A DNA stretch of 64,000 bases from an uncultured Nitrospirales bacterium (GCA_958295805.1 OY282373.1:653001-717000); one strand, 5' to 3'. Counted from the stretch's first letter, positions 12,001-17,709 are shown. Numbers and translations are program-made. Notes: generated by a model not told the origin, from the letters alone.

Positions 12001-13896
12001 AAGGCCTCGGAGGAGGGAGACAATCCCGGTCTCACGATCATCGGGACGCCGACGACACCCACGGCCGCGCAGCCGTACATGCTGATCGCGACGGACAAGA
12101 ACGACGATGAGGCGAAACTGCCGTTCACCATCGAAATCAAGCCCGGCATTCAAAGCCGCGACTTAGGCCTGGTCCTGGCGGGCGTCGGCCGGACCCTGGC
12201 CAGCGACGCCGTCGAGATTCTGGGCGGCCGCTTCGGCTCTGCCCCGGCGTCTCGCCTCCAAGTCACCCTAGGCGGCCAAGTCCTCCGCCTCACTACTCCC
12301 CCGGCGTCGCCCGCCCCCTCTTCTTCTCCCTCTCCCCTTGCGGGAGAGGGCCAGGGTGAGGGGGGAGTCCTCCGGAGTGAGGGGTCTCTCCTCCAAGGTG
12401 AGGGGAGTTTGCTCCAAGGTGAGGCCACCCGCGCCGTCCCCGTCGGCTCCAGCCCCTGGCAACAAGCCACCGGCCTGGCCCTCGGCGTCGCCCGCGCCCT
12501 AGGCGTCACCATCAACACCCCTTCTCCTCATTCCCCCTCTCCCCTCGCGGGAGAGGGCCGGGGTGAGGGGGGTGTTCTCCGGGGTGAGGGGGGCGTTCTC
12601 CGGGGTCAAGGGGGCTTCCTCCAAAATGAGCCCAACCTCCCGGGGCGCCTTCCCACCGACCTCAGACGAGGGACCACCACCTCAAGCCTCTTGGGCCTCC
12701 AGCCCGTCTCAGGCCGAGACCTCCTGGCCCGCAGCGCCTTCGAGTTGCCCTTGACCCGCACCGGCGACGCCGGCGTCCCCGCCTGGACCCTCTGGGGTCG
12801 CGGCTCCGCCGCGGGCTTCTCCGGCCAGCCCGAGGAAGGGTTCAAGATGGACGGCACGCTGTATAGCGGCTACTTGGGCCTGGACTACCGGCCTCAAGCC
12901 ACAGTGCTCCTGGGCTTGGCCGTGGCGCACAGCACCGGCGACGTGAGCTATGAGCGCACCGGAGCCACCAAGGCCGGGGCGGACGTGAAGCTGACGAGCG
13001 TGCTGCCGTATGCGCACTGGCAGCCGCGTCCCGGGTTGGGGGTGTGGGGCCTGGCAGGCGTGGGCTGGGGCGAGATGGACCTGAAGCTGGTGGGAGACCC
13101 GCAGACGTACACCACGGGGTTGACCTCGTGGCTGGGAGCCGTGGGCGGGCGGCAAGCCCTGACCACGTGGCAGGGGATTGATCTGGCGGCGAAGACGGAT
13201 GCGTTCCTGACGACGGTGCGGTCGGCGGGTAAGACGAATCTGCCGGCGGCGCGGGGGCACGCGCAGCGGGTACGGCTCGTGGTGGAAGGCCGGACCGCGG
13301 TAGACCTCTCCCCGGTGTCGCGGCTGGAGCCGCGCCTGGAGCTAGGCGGCCGGTGGGATAACGGCACCGCGGAGCAGGGCCTCGGCTCAGAGCTGGGTGG
13401 TGGCGTCGCGTACACGCGGACGGACTGGGGGTTGAGCGTGGACGCGCAAGGGCGGTATCTGCTGCTGCACGAGGACGGGGCGTTTGAGGACTGGGGAGCG
13501 AGTATGAGTGTGCGGCTGGATCCGGGAGTGGCGGGCGAAGGGGCCTATCTGACGGTGGCGCCGGTGTGGGGGCAGGCGAGCAGCGGAGTGGAGCAACTTT
13601 GGGGCACGGCGGCGGTGCTGCCGCAAGCCCGCGGCCCCTCGCAACCCGCCACGGGCTGGCAGCCGGGCAGTTTGGAAGTAGACATAGGCTACGGCGTGGC
13701 TCTGGCCGACGGGCGCGGCTTGGTGACTCCGTATGGCGGCCTGGCTCTGTCCGGCCCCGGCTCCTCCCGCTACCGGCTGGGGAGCCGGTTGGCCTTGAGT
13801 TCGTCACTGGACGTGACGCTTGAGGGCGAACGAGCGGAACAACGCGGGCAGAAACCCGCGCACGGCGCCTCGGTTCGCCTGGGCTGGCAGTGGTAG
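1..13896 (+). CDS. Giant Calx-beta repeat protein with C-terminal autotransporter-like barrel (5' end outside window)
   Basis: The reading frame is open from base 1, so the gene starts upstream; about 4,631 residues lie in the window. I count roughly 33 units of about 100-115 residues, each ending in an acidic linker such as LTITDDD, which is the Calx-beta pattern. Around residues 3950-4050 there is a putative Ig-like segment (LPAGLTY). From about residue 4245 to the end, alternating beta strands finish in GWQW, as expected of an outer-membrane barrel with a terminal aromatic residue. Inference: a surface-exposed or self-secreted adhesin that may bind calcium. The repeats are also near-identical at DNA level, so copy number may vary between strains or be misassembled. 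Two palindromic elements lie in frame near residues 4109 and 4178. The signal peptide cannot be seen. Confidence 0.85.
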   Translation, partial: TDLTFTATLSAASGREVTVDYADAGTGTATSGTDYTALTAGTLTFAAGTTSQTFDVAVTGDVLDEADETVNVRLKDPVNAAVSTTAGTGTGTITDNDATPRLLISSPSVTEGNSGSTALTYTVTLSAASGREVTVQYADAGTGTATSGTDYTAITSGTLTFAVGTTRQTFSVSVTGDTVNESNETVEVTFSGATNATISTRAGLITNELRVDGTITDDDDAPDTITLTVDDADVGEGDSATTITVTATVDGTTRFAEATTVSVSVAASGTTGAVDFAAVSDFNISIAAGAASATGTFTLTPTDDSDDETDETITVSGTSTGLTVNPDTISLTDNDGVPTSITLTVNDNSVGEVDGATTITVTATLDGSTTLGSATTVRVNVAGSGAATAVDFNTVSAFDITIAAGDASGTANFTLTPMNDVVDETDETITVRGTASGLTVNSATISLTDDDAAPTAITLTVSDSSVGEGDGATSITVTATVDGTTRFAEAKTVRVSVAGTGTAGAVDFAAVEAFDIEIAAGAASDTAGFTLTPTDDAVDETNETVTVSGMSGSLTVNAATITLTDDDAAPTAITLTVDDSNVGEGDGAATIAVTATVDGTMRFAEDTTVTVSVAGSGTATAVDFAAVTDFNMTIPAGAASQTGSFTLTPTDDAVDETDETVTVSGMSGSLTVNAATITLTDDDAAPTAITLTVSDNSVSEGAGATTITVTATVDGTTRFAEATTVSVLVRSDSGTMNAVDFASVSGFDIEIAAGDASGTETFTLTPTNDAVDENDETISVYGASGSLTVSSATITLTDDDATPTAITLTVNDNSVAEDDGATTITVTATVDGGTRFATAKTVTVSVAGSGMASAVDFGAVTDFDVEIPAADASGTGTFTLTPTNDAFDETNETITVSGTSGSLTVSSATITLTDDDDAPTAITLTVDDNSVAEADGATTITVTATVDGTSRFVDATTVTVSVAGSGTATAVDFGAVSDFDITIAAGAASKTGTFTLTPTNDAVDETNETVTVSGSSGSLTVNSATITITDDEDTPTVTLALSSMSITESSGVTTVTATLSGTSSEAVVVTVGAVGATAAAGDFSLSSDKTLTIAAASTTSTGTVTVTAIGDATDEPDETVTVSGTVSGGNGVAAPSDVTLTITDDDDKPTVTLALSPTSITESSGVTTVTATLSGTSSEAVVVTVGATAGTGAAAGDFSLSSDKTLTIAAGATTSAGAVTVTANGNAVDAPDKEVTVSGTVSGGNGVAAPSAVTLTLTDDDDKPTVTLVLSPTSITESSGISTVTATLSGASSEAVVVTVGATAVAPAVAGDFTRSGTTLTIAAGALTSTGTVTLTANDNTVPSAHKAVTVTGTAAGGNNVGNPAAVTLTILDDDAPVVALVLSPSSITEDGGVATVTATLDRMASEATTVTVSAAAVAPAVGGDFTRSGTTLTIAAGQTASTGTVTLTAVNNATYALAKQVTVSGTVTGGHGAANPAAATLTITEDEPVPRVTLALSPTSITESSGVSTVTATLSGTSSEAVTVTVGAAAGTGAAANDFTLSSDKTLTIAAGATTSAGAVTVTANGNAVDSPDKEVTVSGTVSGGNGVTSPSAVTLTLTDDDDKPTVTLVLSPTSISESSGISTVTATLSGASSEAVVVTVGATAGTGAVIGDFDLSATTTLTIAAGATTSSGAVTVTANGNAVDSPDKAVTVSGTVLGGNGVAAPSAVTLTLTDDDDKPTVTLVLSPTSIMESSGISTVTATLSGASSEAVTVTVDVAAGTGAVGTDFTLSNDKTLTIAAGGTTSSGAVTVTAHDNDVDAPDKSVTVSGTATGGNGVAMPSSQTLTLTDDEAAPGVTLSVASSSIPENGGSTTVSATLSHPSSATTTVTVTVAAGYTVGSDATIVITAGQTANATDTATILAVNNDVDAADNDVTVTGTAANDQGAGTVAGAMLTITDDDVAGFAVSPTTSASLRLRTTENGGLDTFTVKLASEPTGNVVLDVASSDTGEGRVSASSLTFTDSNWNTAQTVTLAGVDDGPADGDQAYTVTLTVNTTSTADDTYDGVSAITVYAVNADNEYGLNVSSVTGQATEAGGTATFTVKLATRPSQAVTVSVSSRDTSEGAASPSSLTFATTAWTTVQTVTVTGVDDDIDDGEVTWAVRLDPSSGDTNYNGLAKVDVSVTTTDDDGAPGVTLALAPASMAESGGVSTVTATLSHPSGAATTVTVTVAAGYTVGSDAVIVIAAGETANASDTVTIAAVNDNVHQGVDGRSTTVTATITNDRATADGTTMAVGGGALTLTDDEPLPEVTLALSSTSITESSGVSTVTATLSGVSSEAVTVTVGATGVTAAAGDDFALSSATTLTIAAGSTTSSGTVTVSAVGDTTDEPDETVTVSWTVSGGNGVVAPVSQTLTITDDDDTPTVTLALSSSSILESSGVSTVTATLSGTSSEAVTVTVGATGVTAAAGDFSLSSATTLTIAAGSTTSSGTVTVSAVGDTTDEPDETVSVSGTVSGGNGVANPDGVTLTITDDDATSIVTLALSPPSISETGGVTTVTATLSHPSSEAVTVAVGTAGVTAGADDFSLSSDQTLTIAAGQTTSAGAVTVSAVGDTTDEPDETVTVSGTATGGNGVANPDGVTLTITDDDATPTVTLALSPPSISESGGVSTVTATLSHPSSEAVTVTVGAAGVTAGTGDFSLSSDQTLTIAAGSTASSGAVTVTAVDDTTDEPDETVTVTGTATGGNGVANPAAGVTLTITDDDATPIVTLALSPPSILESSGVSTVTATLSGTSSAATTITVSAAPGANTVAEDYTLTGTTLTVAMGATTSTGAVTITAKDNDVDAPNKSVTISGSASNSQGVVQPVDKMLTITDDEGTPTVTLVLSPPSISENGGVATVTATLSGKSSAAVAITVSATGVTAGAGDFTLTGTTLTIGAGATTSAGTVTVTGVDDVTAEGSEQVTISGVAAGGNGVVAPSPVTLTLTDNDTPQTTLLLSAASISENGGVATVTATLDRPSTVAVTITVSAAPVTSTGAGMGDFTLSAAKTLTFAATATTSAGVVTVTASNNDTDAPDKSVTVSGTASESLGLTNHPPNVILTITDDDAAPNATLSLNPASISENGGTSTVSATLSHPSSAATTVTVTAVTGFYTVGSDATIVIAAGSTTAASDTVTITAVNNNTDEPPRTATVTATLTNSQGAGSVAAVTLRLTDDDATPGVTLTASPASVSENGGVSTVSATLTHPSSAVTTVTVTPVANVYSVASGSGATIVVAAGSTTSTDTATITAVDNDVDAANNAVTVTGTAANAQATAESATMTVTGALLTITDDDVAGLVVSPATSSSSRLRTTEGGGTDTFTVKLATKPTGDVVLGVASSNTAEGTVSASSLTFTATTWNTAQTVTLTGVDDAPTPSDPNPATGTRPYTVTLTVNQMSTADTNYDAVNAVTVHAVNADNEYGLDVSSMMVQVTEGDGTATFTVALNTQPSAAVTVTVTSENTAEGTVSPSLLVFTMGTWNTAQPVVVTAVDDDVHGGNVPYNVVLASSSTDSNYNTLTDETVEVTTTDNDAKPTVTLAVTPATITENGGVATVTATLSGKSSQAVTLTVTTAAVSPAVAGDFTKTGETLTITAEQTTSTGLVTVTAKNNDVDAADKEVTVLATAPGNTVTDPDPVTLTITDDDTPKLVIDETALALKEEPTDPAHMRSYMVKLATQPTADVMVTVTMTVVIGDTGVEVDPTTLTFTTTDWATAQTVTVKAVVDAGDYQNETVTLTHTVSSLDTSYASLSAAVDVTVEDKDTLPTLRPGDDPTTINGHTVTVPATSAGETPAVTVTPPRNLKGAITVKITPPDATVPQGAVEVMESADGTRQAARYSLGMVVNIEVTTEAEESLTTVLGAGGEGGGLKICLSSAALQDKAREVDQPLALLHYKNGAWTVVAEAKPQGEMVCARVTDFSPFVLAFKNPKPMFSEEHEGLKKEYPTGQAVTEGEGALPRAAGGDLPIRYRLEPPALPAGLTYKASEEGDNPGLTIIGTPTTPTAAQPYMLIATDKNDDEAKLPFTIEIKPGIQSRDLGLVLAGVGRTLASDAVEILGGRFGSAPASRLQVTLGGQVLRLTTPPASPAPSSSPSPLAGEGQGEGGVLRSEGSLLQGEGSLLQGEATRAVPVGSSPWQQATGLALGVARALGVTINTPSPHSPSPLAGEGRGEGGVLRGEGGVLRGQGGFLQNEPNLPGRLPTDLRRGTTTSSLLGLQPVSGRDLLARSAFELPLTRTGDAGVPAWTLWGRGSAAGFSGQPEEGFKMDGTLYSGYLGLDYRPQATVLLGLAVAHSTGDVSYERTGATKAGADVKLTSVLPYAHWQPRPGLGVWGLAGVGWGEMDLKLVGDPQTYTTGLTSWLGAVGGRQALTTWQGIDLAAKTDAFLTTVRSAGKTNLPAARGHAQRVRLVVEGRTAVDLSPVSRLEPRLELGGRWDNGTAEQGLGSELGGGVAYTRTDWGLSVDAQGRYLLLHEDGAFEDWGASMSVRLDPGVAGEGAYLTVAPVWGQASSGVEQLWGTAAVLPQARGPSQPATGWQPGSLEVDIGYGVALADGRGLVTPYGGLALSGPGSSRYRLGSRLALSSSLDVTLEGERAEQRGQKPAHGASVRLGWQW
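12327..12425. repeat. In-frame CTCTCCC/GGGAGAG palindromic element plus 21-bp tandem array
   Basis: A hairpin element (12327-12365; arms TCTCCC and GGGAGA, outer GGTGAG) lies inside the giant gene. It is followed by three units of exactly 21 bp starting at 12356, 12377 and 12398, each beginning GTGAGG, or GTGAGGGG in the last two. The array is translated as seven-residue repeats (EGSLLQG type). The unit resembles the outer 3' arm of the hairpin. Confidence 0.85.
12533..12640. repeat. Second in-frame palindromic element plus 21-bp tandem array
   Basis: A second hairpin copy (12533-12572) in the giant gene is followed by three 21-bp units starting at 12563, 12584 and 12605, encoding GEGGVLR, GEGGVLR and GQGGFLQ. 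The arrangement repeats the one 200 bp upstream, but the unit sequences differ, so the two arrays probably formed separately. Confidence 0.85.
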
Positions 13897-13919
13897 TTGG
13901 AACATCCGGGGAGTAGAGA

Positions 13920-13956
13920 CCCCTCACCCCGGCCCTCTCCCTCAAGGGGAGAGGGA
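13920..13956. repeat. CTCTCCC-type palindromic element
   Basis: Begins CCCTCACCCC, with arms CCCTCTCC and GGAGAGGG around a short loop (CTCAAG region). It lies 24 bases after the giant gene's stop codon, where it could act as a transcript-end hairpin. Same family as the in-gene copies. Confidence 0.85.
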
Positions 13957-14151
13957 GTACTCTCCCTCCGCCATTCCGCCCTCCTTCGCCATTTCGCCAT
14001 CCGCCGCCCTCCCGCCTTCCTTCGTCATTCCGCGCTCCTCTGCCATTCTCCCCCCTCTGTTATTCTGAACGAAGTGAAGAATCTGGCTTTCCGTTTGCCC
14101 TGAGCATGACGCCGGGGGCGTGGGACAGCGGATCAAGTGCGGGCAGTTTTT

Positions 14152-14190
14152 CCCCTCACCCTAGCCCTCTCCTGCAAGGGGAGAGGGGGA
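14152..14190. repeat. CTCTCCC-type palindromic element
   Basis: Same family and orientation as the copy at 13920-13956: an outer CCCCTCACCC block followed by arms CCCTCTCC and GGAGAGGG. Confidence 0.85.
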
Positions 14191-14591
14191 AAGCGGGGAG
14201 GAGTGGGACTCCCCCCATTGACTCCCCTCCCGACATTCCTGCCTTCCCCTCGTCATTCCTGCGAAACCTGTCCCCGACATTTGTTATCGGGGAGCAGGAA
14301 TCCAGCGTCTTTTCCCTTTTGCCCCGCGGTGGAGGGCTGCCTCGCACCGGGTATCCGGTTCGTGCCCGCGGGTGTCTAGAATGGCCGCCGTTTCGCTCAC
14401 GAAGGCACTGAGTTCGGCGACTTTCGTCATGGAGTTTTTCTCGTAGGCGTCGGCCGTGGACGTCAACCGTTCTTGATTCCATGTCCACTACGCGTGAACG
14501 TGCGGTCTCCAGTTGGTGCGCACTCCACGTTTGTGATAGAGATACGGCGTTGAAAGGCTCATCGTCGGAGTGAGCCCGGGAGGAAGAGCAC

Positions 14592-15122
14592 GTGGCCGGA
14601 AAAAAGCCGTCATTTCAGTTGAATACAGAGACGTTCGTCATCATGAGCGTCATGTGCATTGTGCTTGTGTGGACCGTGAACCGCATTCTCTCGGCTCATG
14701 ATCCGAAGGCCGACGTGGAGGACACACCGCGGGTTGAACAAGCTGCGAACGGGGATCAGGTGAAAGAGGTTGAACAAGCGAACGTTCCGTTGGCCACGGG
14801 CAAGGAGCCCATTGATAAAATTTTTATTCAATCGGGGTGTACGGTCTGCCATACCATTCCAGGCATTCGGGCCGCCAAGGGCCGAGAAGGGCCGAAACTG
14901 GAATTGGGTACCAATGCCCTCAAACGTCTGGCTGATCCCAATTATCACGGAAAGGCCCAAACCGACTGGGAGTACGTACAGGAATCCATCCTGAATCCCG
15001 GCGCCTACGTCGTAGACGGCTATTCCGACCACGTCATGCCGCGCTGGTACGGCCAAAAACTCAGCGCCGGCGCCCTGGACAAGATCATCACCTACCTCCT
15101 GAAGATTGAAGAAGTGCCGTAA
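14592..15122 (+). CDS. Membrane-anchored monoheme cytochrome c
   Basis: 176 residues from a GTG start preceded by a purine-rich GGGAGGAAG ribosome site. Residues 15-33 form one hydrophobic segment, probably an uncleaved N-terminal anchor, followed by a charged linker. One CTVCH haem-c motif lies at about residues 83-87, and VMPRW near residue 148 offers a likely methionine axial ligand. The protein should face the periplasm and carry electrons between respiratory complexes. It stands alone between repeat-rich regions with no respiratory neighbour, so its partner is unknown. Confidence 0.85.
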   Translation: MAGKKPSFQLNTETFVIMSVMCIVLVWTVNRILSAHDPKADVEDTPRVEQAANGDQVKEVEQANVPLATGKEPIDKIFIQSGCTVCHTIPGIRAAKGREGPKLELGTNALKRLADPNYHGKAQTDWEYVQESILNPGAYVVDGYSDHVMPRWYGQKLSAGALDKIITYLLKIEEVP

Positions 15123-15762
15123 ACTCCCGTCCATCTTTCTTGTTTCGTGGTTTCTTTTGCAGCATTGTCATGTTGTGACATTAAACACATGCTAAATGTC
15201 TCGCACTGTCATTCAATCCAAAATCAGAAGTCAGCAATCCGGAACCCACGCCCTGTCATACCCGAATGTCCGCTTCCGTGCTCGACGGTCCCTCTGTCAT
15301 ACCCCGACGGTCCCCCTGTCATACCTGAAGGTCCCACTGTCATACCCCGAAGGTCCCACTGTCATACCAGACGGTCCAACTGTCATACCTGAAGGTCCCC
15401 CTGTCACACCCGAAGGTCCCTCTGTCATACCCGACGGTTTTTATCGGGTATCCAGAAAACAAGGCTTCAACACGCTTTGTCGGATTGCAGAATTGAGTGG
15501 TAAAAAAATGAGGAATATCGCGCCTCCAAGCTTGGCATGCAGACGGGTCGGCGAGATTGTGTCTCATCCCACGCCGGGGCGCCATGAGATGGCGCAGCTA
15601 CGGAGAGGGTGGCGTTAGCAAGAACGGCTTGATTGATGAGTTCGGAGATCGTTCAATCGCTTTCCGTCATGCCCGTGCAAACGGGAATTTAGTCTTATGA
15701 ACAACAAGCACGCAGGTACGTTGGCTGCTTCACGGGGGCTTGGGCTTTTCTGGATTCTCTAA
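15123..15762. other. Intergenic region with a minisatellite and a shared short motif
   Basis: No gene recognised. It contains the tandem array at 15253-15455. Near 15590-15615 the words GCGCAGCTACG and GTGGCG also occur, in the same order, near 18280-18300, which hints at a further dispersed repeat. Confidence 0.6.
15253..15455. repeat. Tandem array of about eight 21-22 bp units derived from one palindrome arm
   Basis: Units begin CTGTCATACC and continue GAAGGTCCC or GACGGTCCC, with a period of 21-22 bp (the first unit is longer). The last unit runs into a complete palindrome, with CATACCCGA and TCGGGTATCCAG around TTTTTA. The array thus looks like repeated copying of the palindrome's left arm. 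There are no spacers, so it is not a CRISPR array. Confidence 0.85.
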
Positions 15763-16783
15763 ATTCACAAACGAAGTGCAACACCTTGCTAAGGTGTTGT
15801 CATGGGCACCCACTATCACCACCTCACCCTGGAAGACCGATGTGACATGGCCCGACTATACGCCGCCGGGCGCTCGCTCCGGCAAATCGCGGCAGCTTTG
15901 GATCGCCCGCCATCAACCGTGGCTCGCGAAATGAAGCGCAATCGCTCCCGCACCGAGGGCTACCAGCCCCGCTATGCCGAGCAGCAGGCCCGCGCCCGCC
16001 GGTGGCGCGGGGCCAAGCTGGATCGCGATGCCCCCCTCCGCACCACAGTCCTCACCCACCTCCAACAGGGCTGGACCCCCGAGCAAGTCGCAGGCCGCCT
16101 CGCCCGCGACGCCGGGCGCCCCGTCCTCTCGCACGAAACCATCTACCGCTTCCTCTACGCTCAGATCACCCGGACGAAAACCTATGCCTGGCGCCACTAT
16201 CTCCCTCACGCCAAAGCCACCCGCGGCCGCCGACGCACACGTCGCAGCCCCGCCGCCTTGATGGCTCACCGCCGCCCCCTCGCCGACCGCCCCGCCGCCG
16301 CCGCTGACCGCCAGACCCCGGGCCACTGGGAAGCCGATCTGATGCTCTTCCGCACCTACGGCCAAGCCGTCCTCACTCTCCACGAACGCACCTCCCGCCT
16401 TCTCCTCGCCGTGCGCCCCCCGGGCAAAGCCGCCGCTCCCATCGCCCATGCCCTCACCCACCTCCTCACGCCCGTGCCCCCTCACGGCCGCCAGACCGTC
16501 ACCTTCGACAATGGGACGGAATTCGCCTATCATCACCGCCTCCATGCTCTCGGCATCGAGACCTTCTTCTGTGACCTTTACGCCCCCTGGCAGAAAGGCG
16601 GCGTCGAGAACGCCATCGGCCGCCTGCGTCGCACCCTGCCCCGTAAAACCGACTTGGCGACTCTGTCCGACCAGCGGTTTCATCACCTAGTCCACGCTTA
16701 CAACCACACCCCGCGGAAATGCCTCGGGTATGCCACCCCCGCGGAGATTTTTATCCACCAAGTGTTGCACTTGAAATGTGAAT
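15763..16783 (+). mobile_element. IS30-family insertion sequence
   Basis: Imperfect terminal inverted repeats of 22 bp (15763-15784 and 16762-16783) match at about 18 positions, sharing ATTCACA and AAGTGCAACAC. They enclose an IS30-type DDE transposase. The right end lies a few bases from a palindrome (ATTCCCGC/GCGGGAAT), and the left flank holds CTGGATT, which resembles the other end of the same repeat. Insertion into that repeat is likely. No clear target duplication was identified beyond a possible ATT. Confidence 0.85.
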
Positions 16784-16809
16784 CCACATTCCCGCCTTCG
16801 CGGGAATGA
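15802..16809 (+). CDS. IS30-family transposase
   Basis: 335 residues. The N-terminus has a helix-turn-helix (LRQIAAALDRPPSTVAREM), as in IS30 transposases. The DDE catalytic triad is visible: D179 in HWEADLM, D236 in FDNGTEF and E269 in KGGVENAIGR. Length is normal for the family, so the element may be active. The last residues and the stop codon come from sequence beyond the right inverted repeat, where the TGA is supplied by an adjacent palindromic repeat. The protein's C-terminus therefore depends on the insertion site. Codon use is very C-rich, unlike the single-copy genes nearby. Confidence 0.93.
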   Translation: MGTHYHHLTLEDRCDMARLYAAGRSLRQIAAALDRPPSTVAREMKRNRSRTEGYQPRYAEQQARARRWRGAKLDRDAPLRTTVLTHLQQGWTPEQVAGRLARDAGRPVLSHETIYRFLYAQITRTKTYAWRHYLPHAKATRGRRRTRRSPAALMAHRRPLADRPAAAADRQTPGHWEADLMLFRTYGQAVLTLHERTSRLLLAVRPPGKAAAPIAHALTHLLTPVPPHGRQTVTFDNGTEFAYHHRLHALGIETFFCDLYAPWQKGGVENAIGRLRRTLPRKTDLATLSDQRFHHLVHAYNHTPRKCLGYATPAEIFIHQVLHLKCESTFPPSRE

Positions 16810-16890
16810 CAAAAGGGGACGCGGGACGACAAAGGGGACGCGGGCGACAATAGGGATGCGGGGCGACAAAGGGGAATGCAGGAATAACAT
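16786..16890. repeat. GTCATTCCCGC-type palindrome followed by a degenerate short tandem array
   Basis: Arms ATTCCCGC (16788-16795) and GCGGGAAT (16800-16807) form a hairpin at the IS30 right flank. Four degenerate units of about 17-20 bp follow, each an AAAGGGGA-like word then a GCGGG and CGAC-like word. As in the array at 15253, one arm seems to have been repeated. Confidence 0.7.
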
Positions 16891-16939
16891 TTTGCAAGGG
16901 TCTTTTGCATGGGTGACTCATAATGAGTATCTTTTTCGC

Positions 16940-17143
16940 ATGGCCGTGATGCTCGCCAAAACCTATGAGGCATTCAAAGAAGCTGGCGCGTCTGACGAGA
17001 AAGCGCGCGAGGCCGCGGAAGAAATCGCTGCATTCGAGAGCCGCTTGGCGAGCATTGAGAACCGACTCATCCGCGTCGAAGTTCTGCTCACCGTTGTCCT
17101 GGCCGGCGTGGTCAGCCTAGTCGTTAAAACCTTCTTTGCCTGA
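16940..17143 (+). CDS. Small coiled-coil protein with C-terminal membrane segment
   Basis: 67 residues from ATG. A charged helical stretch (about residues 7-45; heptad-like, with ASIENRLIRVEVLL) leads into one hydrophobic segment (about 46-67, LTVVLAGVVSLVVKTFFA). This is the layout of the DUF1640/CCDC90-like small coiled-coil proteins common in bacteria, whose function is unclear. The frame is open further upstream, but the ATG at 16940 is where the protein-like composition begins. No clear operon partner; vapBC downstream runs the other way. Confidence 0.6.
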   Translation: MAVMLAKTYEAFKEAGASDEKAREAAEEIAAFESRLASIENRLIRVEVLLTVVLAGVVSLVVKTFFA

Positions 17144-17195
17144 ATGGTCGCCATGCTTACCGGGTTCGAGAACCTGGCTGGCCACCACTGCATAG

Positions 17196-17219
17196 GCTTA
17201 CCCTGAAGGGGGAAAACGA
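17196..17219 (+). repeat. Direct repeat flanking vapBC (copy 1)
   Basis: Contains GCTTACCCTGAAG followed by GGAAAACGA. A near copy lies at 18087-18109, in the same orientation, on the other side of vapBC. About ten bases upstream of each are also alike. Confidence 0.6.
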
Positions 17220-17304
17220 CTGGGGTCATTTCTCAACCTGGGCATGACGGCTCACACCGACCCCCGCCTCCGAAACGCCTTCATTACTTGAATGAAAACC
17301 TTCA

Positions 17305-17709
17305 TCAGGCACCATGCAGCCAGTTTTCGCAGGAAAGTTCGTTGATCCTGGCAAACTCGCGTTCATTGTCGGTGACGAGAGTATGGCCGAGGGTCACGAT
17401 TTGAGCAGCGATGAGCAGATCGTTGCCGCCGATCGACTGGCCGGCCCGTTCGAGGCGGGCGCGGAGCAGGCCATAGGTTTCGTCGGCGGGCGCCTCGAAG
17501 GGCAACACTTCAAGGGTGCCGAGCACGGCTTCAAGTTGTGCCGTCAGCCGCGGCGATTTCTTCTTGGCAGCCCCATAGCGGAGTTCTGCCGCGACGATGA
17601 CGCTGGTACAGACCTGCGCTTGACCAACCTCGCGGATGCGTTGTGTTACCCGTCCTTGCGGATTGCGGACCAGGTCCGAGAGGATGTTGGTGTCAAGCAG
17701 GTAGCGCAT
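17305..17709 (-). CDS. vapC: VapC-type PIN-domain ribonuclease toxin
   Basis: 134 residues. The N-terminal YLLDTNILSDL and the acidic residues in AAELRYG, GGNDLLIAAQ and VTDNEREF are the conserved metal-binding positions of the PIN domain. Family members cleave RNA, often initiator tRNA or rRNA, and are held inactive by VapB. The chosen ATG overlaps the antitoxin stop (TGATG), indicating translational coupling; an ATG six bases earlier is also possible. All catalytic residues are present, so the toxin is probably functional. Confidence 0.9.
   Translation of the reverse strand: MRYLLDTNILSDLVRNPQGRVTQRIREVGQAQVCTSVIVAAELRYGAAKKKSPRLTAQLEAVLGTLEVLPFEAPADETYGLLRARLERAGQSIGGNDLLIAAQIVTLGHTLVTDNEREFARINELSCENWLHGA

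Larger units (their letters stand above)
13897..14591. other. Repeat-rich intergenic region
   Basis: No convincing gene is seen in these 695 bases. The region holds two CTCTCCC palindromic elements (13920-13956 and 14152-14190), one copy of a repeat containing ATTCTGAACGAAGTGAAG (14059-14084), short degenerate runs built on CCATTCCGCC and CCATTC between 13975 and 14058, and a degenerate copy of a third repeat with CGTCATTCCTGCGAAA and CAGGAATCCAG near 14258-14310. Apparent reading frames are low-complexity products of these repeats. Confidence 0.7.

Noticed and set aside
15253-15455. Possible CRISPR array
   Set aside because: Units are contiguous with a 21-22 bp period, have no unique spacers, and no cas gene is near.
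15802-16809. Assigning the extra C-terminal residues after HLKCES as native transposase sequence
   Set aside because: They lie beyond the right inverted repeat and are encoded by the flanking palindrome.
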